From positions 151,931 through 215,930 of the forward strand of contig NZ_BMNC01000011.1 in assembly GCF_014646255.1 (NCBI RefSeq): a stretch of DNA of 64,000 nucleotides. Direction: 5' to 3'. Shown in pieces: positions 16,401 to 24,380 of this stretch. The translations under genes and the position numbers were made by a program. Numbering within the stretch: the stretch's first letter is position 1; every line of letters begins with the position of its first letter. The stretch is from Lentzea pudingi (lineage in GTDB: Bacteria > Actinomycetota > Actinomycetes > Mycobacteriales > Pseudonocardiaceae). Under the pieces are notes generated by a model that searched no databases, was not told where the DNA came from, and was given only the letters and a program-made list of their open reading frames with translations.

Positions 16401-17762
16401 TCAGCGGCGCGCCGCCCACCACCGCCGGCCCGCCTCGGGCAGCGAGGAAATCGGGTCGTAGTAAGGGAAGTGCTGGTCCTGGTCCGGTGACTCGGTGTCC
16501 AGCAGGGTCCGGTAGTTCTTGGTCCAGCTGGAAATACCGCGTTCCCGGTCGTAGGCGACGGCCTGGTCGACCCAGCGCTTCCCCACGTACGGCACGTCGC
16601 ACACGATCCGCGGCGTCGCGTAACCGGGCAGGTAACCCATGATCGCGTGCTGCAGGTCCTGCGCCTCCGCCACCGACACCCGCCAGTGCTCGGCGGCGGG
16701 GATCATGTCGCACATGTAGAAGTAGTACGGCAGGATGCCCGCCTCGCCCTGCAACGCGAAGCAGAGGTCCAGCAGGTCTTCGGCCGTGGCGTTGACACCG
16801 CGCATCAGCACGCCCTGGTTGCGCACGTCGCGCACACCGGCGTCGAGCATCGCCCTGGTCGCCTCGGCCACCAGCGGCGTCACCGACTGCACGTGGTTGA
16901 CGTGGGTGTGGACGGCGAGGTTGACGCCCCGGCGGGCAGCGGCCTGGGCGACCTTCGCCATGCCCTCGACGACGGCCGGTTGCAACCAGTGCTGCGGCAG
17001 GCCGGCCAGCGCCTTCGAGGCCAGCCGGATGTCGCGCACGGAGGAGATCGCCAGCAGCCGCATCAGGAACGCTTCCAGCTGGCGCCACGGCACGTTCGCC
17101 ACGTCGCCGCCGGAGACCACGACGTCACGGACGCCGGGCGTGCGTTGCAGGTAGTCGAGCATGGCGTCCTGGCGGTCGACCGGCTTGAGCAGCAGGCGTT
17201 GTTTGTCCACCTGCGGGGTCGAGGTGCCGACGAGGTCCATGCGGGTGCAGTGCCCGCAGTACTGCGGGCAGGTCGACACCAGTTCGGCGAGGACCTTGGT
17301 CGGGTAGCGGTGGGTCAGGCCTTCGACGACCCACATCTCCGCCTCGTGCAACGAGTCCCGGCTCGAGTGCGGGTGCGAGGGCCACACCGGGTCGCGGTCG
17401 GACGCGACCGGGAGCATGTAGCGGCGGATCGGGTCGGCCAGGAACGCCTCCGTGAAGCCGGAGGTCACCGAAGGCGCCATCGTGTTGAGCATCTGCGGTG
17501 GCAGCAGCATCGACATGGTCGCGAACTTCGCCTGGTCCTCGGCGAGGTCGTCGTAGAACGCCTCGGACAGCAGGCCACCGGCCAGCGCGTGCAGCTGCCG
17601 GGCGTTCTTCACGCAGTGCGCGCGTTGCCACTGGGGGTCGCGCCACTGCTCCTCGGTGACGTCGGCCCAGCCCGGGAAACGGCGCCAGTCCGGCTCCACC
17701 AGTTCCCTGCGCGAGTACTCGTAGGGCTGCTCCAGCGCACCCCGCACCACCGCCGTCGTCAC
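16401..17762 (-). CDS. Radical SAM lysine-2,3-aminomutase (KamA) family protein
   Basis: 453 residues, GTG start overlapping the upstream stop by four bases. The radical-SAM cluster motif CPQYCGHC lies at about residue 164, followed by TR, whose Arg corresponds to the carboxylate-binding Arg134 of clostridial lysine 2,3-aminomutase (LAM). The two aspartates that bind the lysine epsilon-amino group in LAM (Asp293, Asp330) appear conserved in YMCDMIPAAEHWR (about 350) and IVCDVPYVGKRW (about 387); the Lys of the latter is the candidate PLP lysine. Glutamate 2,3-aminomutases have Lys/Asn there, so a basic substrate (lysine, possibly arginine) is likely. The predicted product is a beta-amino acid. 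It is the last gene of the seven-gene leftward operon and should supply a building block to its ligases. The loop around the PLP lysine is shorter than in LAM, so it is a divergent member. Confidence 0.88.
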   Translation of the reverse strand: MTTAVVRGALEQPYEYSRRELVEPDWRRFPGWADVTEEQWRDPQWQRAHCVKNARQLHALAGGLLSEAFYDDLAEDQAKFATMSMLLPPQMLNTMAPSVTSGFTEAFLADPIRRYMLPVASDRDPVWPSHPHSSRDSLHEAEMWVVEGLTHRYPTKVLAELVSTCPQYCGHCTRMDLVGTSTPQVDKQRLLLKPVDRQDAMLDYLQRTPGVRDVVVSGGDVANVPWRQLEAFLMRLLAISSVRDIRLASKALAGLPQHWLQPAVVEGMAKVAQAAARRGVNLAVHTHVNHVQSVTPLVAEATRAMLDAGVRDVRNQGVLMRGVNATAEDLLDLCFALQGEAGILPYYFYMCDMIPAAEHWRVSVAEAQDLQHAIMGYLPGYATPRIVCDVPYVGKRWVDQAVAYDRERGISSWTKNYRTLLDTESPDQDQHFPYYDPISSLPEAGRRWWAARR

Positions 17763-18376
17763 ACCGACACCCCCAGGAAGCCAGGCCGGACCACCGAGTC
17801 ACCCGAACCATCCACACGGGACAGTCCGTCGAGGACGGACCGGTACGCCGCGCTGTGCGTCGAGAGCAAGCGGCCCAACGGTTGCGGCACCGCGCGCACC
17901 GCGGGCAGCACCGCCTCGACCCGCTCCACCCACGACGCCCGCACGGCAGGATCGGCGTGATCCACCGTGCCGACCTCGCCGCGGCACGACGGCGAACCGC
18001 AGACGCAGTCCATCGACCACGACTCCGGATCACCGTTGAACGTGCCGTAGTCGCACGTCACCTCGGCGCCCGCCGGGATGTCCACGACCGCGACGCCGAA
18101 GTCCAGGCCGAAGTCCAGGACCGACGGCGTGCACGAGTGGTTCATCAGATACGCACCCGCGCACGGCACCAGCATCCGGGCGTCGGAGAGCAGGTGACCC
18201 CAGGTGTCGAGCCGGTCCACGACGTCCGGGGGCAGCAGGCCGAGCTGGTCCGGCGTGTAGGTCGGGCACTGCGGGCAGGGGAACCACACCACGGTGCCCG
18301 CCGGAACGGGGGCGGTGGCCCGGAGGCCGAGGCCGTGGGTGGTGCCCCCGTCCGGCGCGACGGAACCGAGCAGCAT
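17759..18376 (-). CDS. SET-domain methyltransferase with post-SET zinc motif
   Basis: 205 residues. Start ATG 18374-18376 overlaps the stop of the ATP-grasp gene by one base (TGATG). The SET signatures are all present: THGLGLRAT near the N-terminus (SAM-binding), YLMNHSCTPSVL (NHSC pseudoknot, about residue 90), CDYGTFNG (catalytic Tyr) and a post-SET CVCGSPSCRG zinc-binding cluster (about 125-135). SET proteins methylate lysine side chains. Bacterial SET proteins of this compact kind are known, but placing one between a lysine aminomutase and a peptide ligase is striking. Its substrate may be a lysine-like intermediate, a pathway protein or the final peptide; this cannot be decided from sequence. 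An insertion between AGTVVWFPC and the NHSC motif holds a CPQC element. Confidence 0.85.
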   Translation of the reverse strand: MLLGSVAPDGGTTHGLGLRATAPVPAGTVVWFPCPQCPTYTPDQLGLLPPDVVDRLDTWGHLLSDARMLVPCAGAYLMNHSCTPSVLDFGLDFGVAVVDIPAGAEVTCDYGTFNGDPESWSMDCVCGSPSCRGEVGTVDHADPAVRASWVERVEAVLPAVRAVPQPLGRLLSTHSAAYRSVLDGLSRVDGSGDSVVRPGFLGVSV

Positions 18377-19629
18377 CAGGTCAGGTCCAGCACGTCGACC
18401 AGGCGCTTCTCCAGCGTCGCGACCTCGTCGTGGTCGCGGCCCAGCACCAGGAACCGCCACTTGCGGTCCAGCCGCCGGGTGTCCGCGGTCAGGATCACGC
18501 CCACGCCGTCCGCGTAGGCGATGCCCGCCTCGCGCAACGCCTCCGCGGCTTCGGTGAACGACAGGTCGCTCTGCCCGACCCGGCCGTCCGCGAGCCAGGT
18601 GACCTGCTCGTCCCCGTGCAGCCGGCGGATCAGGAACTCCAGGTACGTCGTGCCCGTGCGGCGGACGTTCGTCTCCGTCACGTACAGCTCGTCGCCCGCG
18701 GTGATCGCGTCCAGGTCGAACGGTCCCCGGTAGCCGGCCTCGTGCAGCTTCCGGCCCCACGTCAGACCGTGTTCGCCGAGCGCGTCCAGGTGCGCGCCCC
18801 ACTCGCGGGGCGGCGTGAGCTGGCCGCTGAAGCTGCCGTTCGGGGTGATCATCTGGCCGGTGTGCACCAGCTCCGGACCGTCGGCGTGCGACCACATCTC
18901 GACCGTCAGGATCGACTGGACCTGCATGAACTCCTCGACGAGCCACCCGTCGGGCTGCGCGGTGAGACCCGCCAGGTGGGCGTCCAGAGCGACAGCCGCG
19001 TCCTGGTCCGCTTCGAGGAACAGCAGGGCGAACCCGTTGGAGCTGCGGTTCAGCTTGACCACCGCGCCCTTGCCCCGGCTCTGCAGGTCCGCCACGGCGG
19101 CGTCGAGCGACGCGCGGTCCGGGCAGAACGTGCCGGGGACGACCGGGATGCCCAGCTCCACGGCCAGGTCGCGGAAGCCCGACTTGGTGTTGAGCCGGTA
19201 CGCGGTCTCCACGGCGGACTCGGTCACCTCGTCGTAGCCCTCGAGCGGCACGCCCAGCTCGGCGAACAGCTCGAGCGTCGGCCGGTCGAACGCGAACGGC
19301 AGCACCTGGACGCCGGGCCGTGCCGCCAGTGCGTCGCGCAACCGGTCGACGAGACCGAGCTCGCGGATCCGGGTGGCGAGAGGCCGTAGCGGTCCCGAGT
19401 CGACGGTGATCACCTCGACGTCACCGACGTTCATGCCCAGCAGTTCGTGGGCGTACTCCCAGAACCCGGCGGGCGGCTCCGACGGCAGCACCATCAGGTC
19501 GCCGGGCTCGGCCAGCCAGATCTTGCGCGGCGCGACCTCGACCAGCGCGCGGGCGTGGCGCTCGTCGGGCACCGCCACCATCAGCTCGTTGACGAAGTTG
19601 CCGAAGATGCAGCGCGGCTGCCTAGCCAT
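18376..19629 (-). CDS. ATP-grasp amide ligase with preATP-grasp domain (PGM1-like)
   Basis: 417 residues. The N-terminal ~110 residues (GNFVNELMVAVPDERHARA) look like the preATP-grasp domain of the pheganomycin ligase PGM1-related family. The ATP-grasp fold follows, with VVKLNRSSNG (nucleotide-binding lysine, about 190), WLVEEFMQ (about 235), and the Mg-binding FDLDAITAGDELYVTETNVRRTG stretch (Glu/Asn, about 315-330; quoted in parts: FDLDAI, VTETNVRRTG). Enzymes of this group activate a carboxylate as acyl phosphate and join it to an amine, often a non-proteinogenic acid to a peptide. It overlaps the upstream methyltransferase by eight bases. Together with the aminomutase it suggests coupling of a beta-amino acid without an NRPS. 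Confidence 0.82.
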   Translation of the reverse strand: MARQPRCIFGNFVNELMVAVPDERHARALVEVAPRKIWLAEPGDLMVLPSEPPAGFWEYAHELLGMNVGDVEVITVDSGPLRPLATRIRELGLVDRLRDALAARPGVQVLPFAFDRPTLELFAELGVPLEGYDEVTESAVETAYRLNTKSGFRDLAVELGIPVVPGTFCPDRASLDAAVADLQSRGKGAVVKLNRSSNGFALLFLEADQDAAVALDAHLAGLTAQPDGWLVEEFMQVQSILTVEMWSHADGPELVHTGQMITPNGSFSGQLTPPREWGAHLDALGEHGLTWGRKLHEAGYRGPFDLDAITAGDELYVTETNVRRTGTTYLEFLIRRLHGDEQVTWLADGRVGQSDLSFTEAAEALREAGIAYADGVGVILTADTRRLDRKWRFLVLGRDHDEVATLEKRLVDVLDLT

Positions 19630-20356
19630 CGTGGCGCTCCCCTGTCTTCGTCGCCCCGAACACGGCGTGGCCCGCGCGCGCCCAGTAGACGTCCACGTCG
19701 GTGAAACCGATCTCCTGCAACCAGTTCAGCTGGTCGCGCAGCGGGGACGGCTTGTCGAGGTCGTCCGGGTACTGCAGCCAGCTCCACTCGTTCTCGTGGA
19801 ACGCCTTGTACGGCTCGTCGCCGAGGCCCGAGGCGAGGGCGTTGTCGCGCACCCACTCGTCCCACTCGCGGCGGGCCAGCTCGGTCGCGCGGGCACCGAC
19901 CGGTTCGATCAGGTCGGCGATCACGAACGCTCCGCCAGGCGCCAGCATGCTGTGCACGTCGGTGTAGAGCTGCTTCTTCTGCGGGCCGTCGAGGTGGTGG
20001 ATCGCGAGCGACGACACCACCGCGGCCGGGGCCTCGGCACGGGCGCGCCAGTCCGCGGAGGGCAGGTCGAACTCCTCCGCGGTGAACCGGTCGCCGTAGG
20101 CCGACAGCACCTCGCGGGACTCGGCGAGCATCGCCGCGCTGGCGTCGAGACCGACGACGCGGGCCTGCTCGTGGTCGGCCAGCAGCCGCCCGCACAGCGC
20201 GCCGGGGCCGCTGCACAGGTCCAGCACCTGCCCGGAGCCGACCGGGCCGATCATCGTGCTGATCAGTTCCTGTTGCTTCTCGCGCTCGGGAACGAAGAAG
20301 TCCGCGAATCGGATGAACGACGCGGAGTCCGCCTCGCTCCACACGCCGGTGGTCAT
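19622..20356 (-). CDS. Class I SAM-dependent methyltransferase
   Basis: 244 residues. Glycine-rich motif I is VLDLCSGPGALCGRL (about 44-58), the acidic loop VVGLDASAAML follows, and motif IV lies in VVSSLAIHHLDG. The start WSEADSASFIRFADFFVPER resembles CmoA/trans-aconitate-type methyltransferases rather than a known antibiotic enzyme. It overlaps the hydrolase stop upstream by four bases and the ligase start downstream by eight, so it is firmly embedded in the operon. It probably N-, O- or C-methylates the pathway product; the methyl acceptor is unknown. Confidence 0.85.
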   Translation of the reverse strand: MTTGVWSEADSASFIRFADFFVPEREKQQELISTMIGPVGSGQVLDLCSGPGALCGRLLADHEQARVVGLDASAAMLAESREVLSAYGDRFTAEEFDLPSADWRARAEAPAAVVSSLAIHHLDGPQKKQLYTDVHSMLAPGGAFVIADLIEPVGARATELARREWDEWVRDNALASGLGDEPYKAFHENEWSWLQYPDDLDKPSPLRDQLNWLQEIGFTDVDVYWARAGHAVFGATKTGERHDG

Positions 20357-21189
20357 ACCTGTTCAGCCCTCTCGCCGATTGCGTTCAGGAACTCGTCGAG
20401 CGCGGCACCGATGGCCGGCACCGCCTCGACGTGGCACATGTGTCCCGCACCGGGCAGGACGGCCGACGGCACGCCCAGCTCGGTCAGGTGGGTGGGGCCG
20501 GCCCAGGCGTCGAGATCGCCCGCGACGGCCAGTGCGGGCACGCCCGCGGCGGCGACGTCGGCCGCCACCGTGTCCAGCTTCGGGAAGACGTGGTCGTTGA
20601 AGTACCGCAGCGCGTCGAGGTTCGCGGGCTGCGCGGCGATCCGCTCGCACCACGAACGCGTCTCGTCGGTCAGCGGACCGAGCCACAACGGGGCGACGTC
20701 GGCGATGTGCCTGCCCAGTTCGGCTTCGTCCGGGTAGACGTCACCCTGCGCGGCCAACGCGGCCAGCGCCCGTGCGCAGTCCGGTTCGCCGGCACGGGTG
20801 ATGTGCAATGCCTCCGCCTCGGCTTCCGCACGCTCACCTCCGTACGCGGGAGTCGCGAGCAGCACGAGCGCGCGCACCAGGTCGGGCCTGCGAGCGGCGG
20901 CACGGGCCACGACGACGCCTCCGTGCGAGTGTCCGAGGAGCACGGGCGGCTCGGCGCGGCCGCTGAGCCACGTGATCAGGTCGTCGGCGTACTCGTCGGG
21001 CGAGTACGCGTCCGGGTTCGCCGGACGCGCGGTGCCGCCGGTGCCGCGCGGGTGCAGGATCGTGAGCCGGTAGCGGTCGGCCAGATCGAGCAACGGGTCC
21101 ACGTACGCGGGGTCCATGCCGGGCCCGCCGGGGTGCACGACGAGGTCCGGGCCCGTGCCACGCACCGTCGTCGCGAGCGCCGGGCTCAT
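20353..21189 (-). CDS. Alpha/beta-fold hydrolase (proline-iminopeptidase-like)
   Basis: 278 residues from ATG 21187-21189, overlapping the MFS stop by four bases. HPGGPGMDPAYV near the N-terminus is the oxyanion-hole HGGPG-type motif of prolyl aminopeptidases. The nucleophile elbow GHSHGG (about residue 97), the acid in VAGDLDAW (about 228) and the His in GAGHMCHVE (about 255) complete a Ser-Asp-His triad. In a peptide pathway it could release or trim a protecting residue, act as a thioesterase-like enzyme, or give self-protection. Cytoplasmic, with no signal peptide. Confidence 0.85.
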   Translation of the reverse strand: MSPALATTVRGTGPDLVVHPGGPGMDPAYVDPLLDLADRYRLTILHPRGTGGTARPANPDAYSPDEYADDLITWLSGRAEPPVLLGHSHGGVVVARAAARRPDLVRALVLLATPAYGGERAEAEAEALHITRAGEPDCARALAALAAQGDVYPDEAELGRHIADVAPLWLGPLTDETRSWCERIAAQPANLDALRYFNDHVFPKLDTVAADVAAAGVPALAVAGDLDAWAGPTHLTELGVPSAVLPGAGHMCHVEAVPAIGAALDEFLNAIGERAEQV

Positions 21190-22433
21190 CGGCCGGCCTT
21201 CGGGATGAGCACGGTCGCCATCACGGCGCCGACCGCGGCGCAGACCGCGGCGACCCAGAACGCGACCGCGACCGACTGGCTCGCCAGCACGCCGCCGAGC
21301 GCGGTGCCGATCGGGAAGCCGATGAGGTTGACGCTGATCGACACGGTCATGACCCTGCCGAGCCACTGCGGTTCGGTGCGGCGCTGGCGCAGCGACAGCA
21401 CGCCGACGTTGAGTCCGCCCTCGACCAGGCCGAACAACGCCATGCCGACGCCGAGGGTGATCACCGAGGCGATCGCGTTGATCGGCAGCACGGCGGCGGA
21501 CGCGATCAGCGTGACGATGATGGTGATCCGCTCGGTGTTCGCGTTCATGACCTTGCCCGCGACCAGGGCACCGGCCGCGCCGCAGACACCGGTGATGCTC
21601 CAGATCAGGCCGGCCCACTGCTCGGTCGCGCCGTCGCCGCCGATCCGCTGCGCCACGGCGACGGGCACGGCGACCACGAGGATGCCGAACGCGATCTGGT
21701 AGGTCGAGTACGCGCCCGCCAGCCCGCGCAGGGTGGCGTTGCGCATCAGGTAGACGATGCCGTCCCACGCCTCGCGCACCAGGTGCTTGCGCGGCTCGCG
21801 TTCGGGCTCGGTGAACGGGCCGCGCACGGCGAGCAGGCTCAGCGCCGCCAGCACGAAGATCACCGCGACGACCGCGAGCGCCGGGTCGGCGCCGACCAGC
21901 GCGATCAGGGCACCGGCGGCCAGCGGGCCGGTCACCTCGATGGCCGAGTACGTGCTGAGGTCGAGCGCGTTCGCCTTGGCGTAGGCGTGCGGCGGCACGA
22001 TCATCGGGAACAGCGTGCGCACCCCGCCCGCGCTGAGCGGGCTGGTCAGCGAGAACACGCCCAGCGCGCCGAGCAGCAGCGGCGCGGTCAGCCAGTCGCC
22101 CACCGACGCCACCACGATCAGGCCGATGAGGACACCGCTGACGAGCATGTCGAGGATGACGGCCCGGCGCGCGCCGACCCGGTCGAGCAGGGCCCCGGCC
22201 ACCGGGCTGATCAGGAAACCGGGCAGGGTCAGGAAGAACCCGCTCAGGCCGGCCAGCACCGGCGAGTCGAAGCGGACGAGCACCGACAGCACGACGGTGA
22301 ACAGCGTCATCTCCGACGCCAGCCGCGACAGCGACGCCGACAGCAGCAGCGGCGCCACGTTGCGGGTGGTCAGGACCTGCCAGTACCCGACCTGGGTGGT
22401 CTGGTCGCCGGTGTCCTGGGTGGTCTGGGTCAT
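21186..22433 (-). CDS. MFS transporter (probable exporter of the cluster product)
   Basis: 415 residues from ATG 22431-22433, which overlaps the upstream stop as ATGA. About 12 hydrophobic helices are visible, with the MFS loop LLDRVGARRAVILDM between helices 2 and 3 (motif A) and a central charged loop near TEPEREPRKHL. The closest impression is of the enterobactin-exporter/tetracycline-type MFS_1/MFS_3 drug-efflux group (RNVAPLLLSASLSRLASEM at the start). Its location inside a biosynthetic operon suggests export of, and self-resistance to, the product. Confidence 0.88.
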   Translation of the reverse strand: MTQTTQDTGDQTTQVGYWQVLTTRNVAPLLLSASLSRLASEMTLFTVVLSVLVRFDSPVLAGLSGFFLTLPGFLISPVAGALLDRVGARRAVILDMLVSGVLIGLIVVASVGDWLTAPLLLGALGVFSLTSPLSAGGVRTLFPMIVPPHAYAKANALDLSTYSAIEVTGPLAAGALIALVGADPALAVVAVIFVLAALSLLAVRGPFTEPEREPRKHLVREAWDGIVYLMRNATLRGLAGAYSTYQIAFGILVVAVPVAVAQRIGGDGATEQWAGLIWSITGVCGAAGALVAGKVMNANTERITIIVTLIASAAVLPINAIASVITLGVGMALFGLVEGGLNVGVLSLRQRRTEPQWLGRVMTVSISVNLIGFPIGTALGGVLASQSVAVAFWVAAVCAAVGAVMATVLIPKAGR

Positions 22434-24172
22434 CGTGCTGCGGCCTCCGCGGGTTCCCGGTACGGGAACGCGGCCTGCCAACCGCGGTCCTCGTACCACG
22501 CCTTGTCGAACCCGCGGATCGGCGCGACTGGGACGTCACCGGTGTCCAGGCACTCGGCGAGGGCTCGCCAGAAGGCGTCGACCAGCGAGGTGTGACGCAC
22601 GGCGTCGGTCAGTTCACCCAGAGTGTAGGGCGGGCCCTGCATGCGAACGAGGCGGATGTCGTAACAGCCCCGGAAGCCGTGGCCGAACACGGTGAACGGC
22701 TCGCGCCACACCTGCGCGCCGGGTGCGCGGATCGTGTAGCGGACCGCGGAGGCGACGTGGCCGCCGTGGATGTGGTCGGCGTGCTCGGCGATGTCGGGGA
22801 CCTGCGGCGGGAAGAAGTAGTGCCGGTTCTCCGGGATGTCCGCGCGGTCGAACTCGCCGGGGATGAAGTGCCAGCGGTTGTACTGCATGCGCTGCGCCGA
22901 CCGCCAGAGGATCGGCACGTCCTCGTCGCCGACGTGCGCCATCCGCGTCGGGTGCGGCAGGCAGCAACAGAAGAAGTCGGCCTTGCGCAGGGCCAGCACG
23001 CCCTCGGGGCCACCGGCCTCGGCGCCGCGCAACGACGCCAGGTCGCGCACCGAGCTGCTCATGCCGTAGTCGGAGTCGGTGACCTGCACGGCCGAGGACA
23101 CGATCGTGGCCAGCAGTTCGCCGAGCACACCGATGTCGTCGCCCGGCGGGTTCCCGGCGTCCCGCTCCGCCGCGGCACGGGTCATCGCGCGCAGGTCGGC
23201 GCGGACGTCTCCGGTGGCGGTGAGGTCGAGGCGTTCGCGCCCGAAGGCCGCGACTAGCCCGGGCATCTCCGCGGGGTCGCGGGGCAGCGGGAAGTCGGCC
23301 AGGTACTCGCTCTTGGCGAGGGTCAGGCCGCTGATCCGGCGGTAGCGCATGTGATCGGTCCGGTCGGCTTCCGGCATCAGCTCGCGGATGCGGCCGGCGA
23401 GCTCGAGCAACGGCAGCCCGTGCAGGTCGATCGGGTCGCGGCCCAGCGCGTGGCAATACGCAGCGTAGCGATTGGTGAGGAACTCACGCAGCCCGACGGC
23501 ACTGAGTTGCTTCCCGTTGAACTCCTCGAAGCGGACCGACCGCCCGCTGAGGAAAAGGCAGTGCGCGGCGACCACGAACAGGCAGTCGCTTTCGCGCCAC
23601 TGTTCACGCGGGGTCCGGCGGAGCTTCCCCACCAGGTCATCGCGGGTGAGCGTGTTCGATCCCGCGTCGGATTTCGAGAAAACATCGCGTCCGATGAAGA
23701 TGTAAATGCTTTCCACTCGCTCGACGATGTCCTGGATGACCGCGAGTCGTTTGTCGAGCTCGCCGGACTGCTCCCACCGACCGAGCAGCTCGTGTATACC
23801 ACGCATTTCCGCGCGTTCCCGCACGGCGGCGGCGGCAGTTTCCTCGTTCACCATTTCCAGGACCGACCGCGGCACGTCCAGCCAGCCGATGGTGCGTTCG
23901 TCCGACTGCTCGGGTGCGGCGCCCGGCGCCCAGAACGACACGCCCGACAGCGGGGCGGTCGTGATCTTGACTATCACCCTGGAGGACCCCTGAACTGCAG
24001 GGTAAGTGGCATGCGCGATCACATCAGGGTGCCCGAGCGCGTGCTGGGTCAGCAGCGCCTCCCACGTCGTGAGGCGTTGGAGCGCCAACCGGAAGGAGAT
24101 CCTGCCCGCAGCTGTGAATTCAGCCAATAAAAGGGAAGAAGTGTCCGAAAGTTCAGACTCGACAAATTGCAT
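22430..24172 (-). CDS. Protein of unknown function, first gene of the leftward biosynthetic operon
   Basis: 580 residues from ATG 24170-24172 (MQFVESELSDTSSLLLAEF), preceded by GGGGG at suitable distance; a TTG 33 bases upstream is less likely. No signal peptide or membrane segment. I do not recognise the family. Visible features: a long middle helical region with many Arg/Glu; FFCCCLPHPTRMAHVGDEDV (three adjacent cysteines, about 400); MQYNRWHFIPGEFDR, HYFFPPQVPD and HADHIHGGHV, a histidine- and aromatic-rich stretch near 425-465 that could bind metal; and FTVFGHGFRGCYDIRLVRMQ. It is the first-translated gene and coupled to the exporter, so it is probably central to the pathway. It could be a new metalloenzyme or a large condensation-type enzyme; neither is shown. 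Confidence 0.8.
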   Translation of the reverse strand: MQFVESELSDTSSLLLAEFTAAGRISFRLALQRLTTWEALLTQHALGHPDVIAHATYPAVQGSSRVIVKITTAPLSGVSFWAPGAAPEQSDERTIGWLDVPRSVLEMVNEETAAAAVRERAEMRGIHELLGRWEQSGELDKRLAVIQDIVERVESIYIFIGRDVFSKSDAGSNTLTRDDLVGKLRRTPREQWRESDCLFVVAAHCLFLSGRSVRFEEFNGKQLSAVGLREFLTNRYAAYCHALGRDPIDLHGLPLLELAGRIRELMPEADRTDHMRYRRISGLTLAKSEYLADFPLPRDPAEMPGLVAAFGRERLDLTATGDVRADLRAMTRAAAERDAGNPPGDDIGVLGELLATIVSSAVQVTDSDYGMSSSVRDLASLRGAEAGGPEGVLALRKADFFCCCLPHPTRMAHVGDEDVPILWRSAQRMQYNRWHFIPGEFDRADIPENRHYFFPPQVPDIAEHADHIHGGHVASAVRYTIRAPGAQVWREPFTVFGHGFRGCYDIRLVRMQGPPYTLGELTDAVRHTSLVDAFWRALAECLDTGDVPVAPIRGFDKAWYEDRGWQAAFPYREPAEAAAR

Positions 24173-24380
24173 GCCCACCCCCGCCGGCGCAACTATCGTA
24201 CGCAACCTTTACCGCGTCAGATTCCCCCGACGACTTCGGACTATACGCATGATCGACCGGCGCCCTGCAAGGCCTCCTCCGAGCTTCACCCGGACGGCGC
24301 AACCATCCCGAATCGGGCGTGCGGAAGTGTGCCGTGGTTATGATGACAATGAATGGCAGGGGCGATTTGGGGGATAACAG
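24173..24380. promoter_or_regulatory. Divergent promoter region of the two biosynthetic operons
   Basis: 208 bases between divergent starts, less GC-rich than the flanking genes on its right side (GGTTATGATGACAATGAATGG). A small inverted repeat CCCGA-A-TCGGG lies near 24309. GGGGGA seven bases before the ATG at 24381 is the ribosome binding site for the rightward operon. No convincing precursor-peptide gene is seen here. Confidence 0.5.

Noticed and set aside
24006-24377. Possible small precursor-peptide gene before the rightward ATP-grasp gene
   Set aside because: Mostly antisense to the 580-residue protein, Arg-rich, no leader/core pattern and no ribosome binding site.
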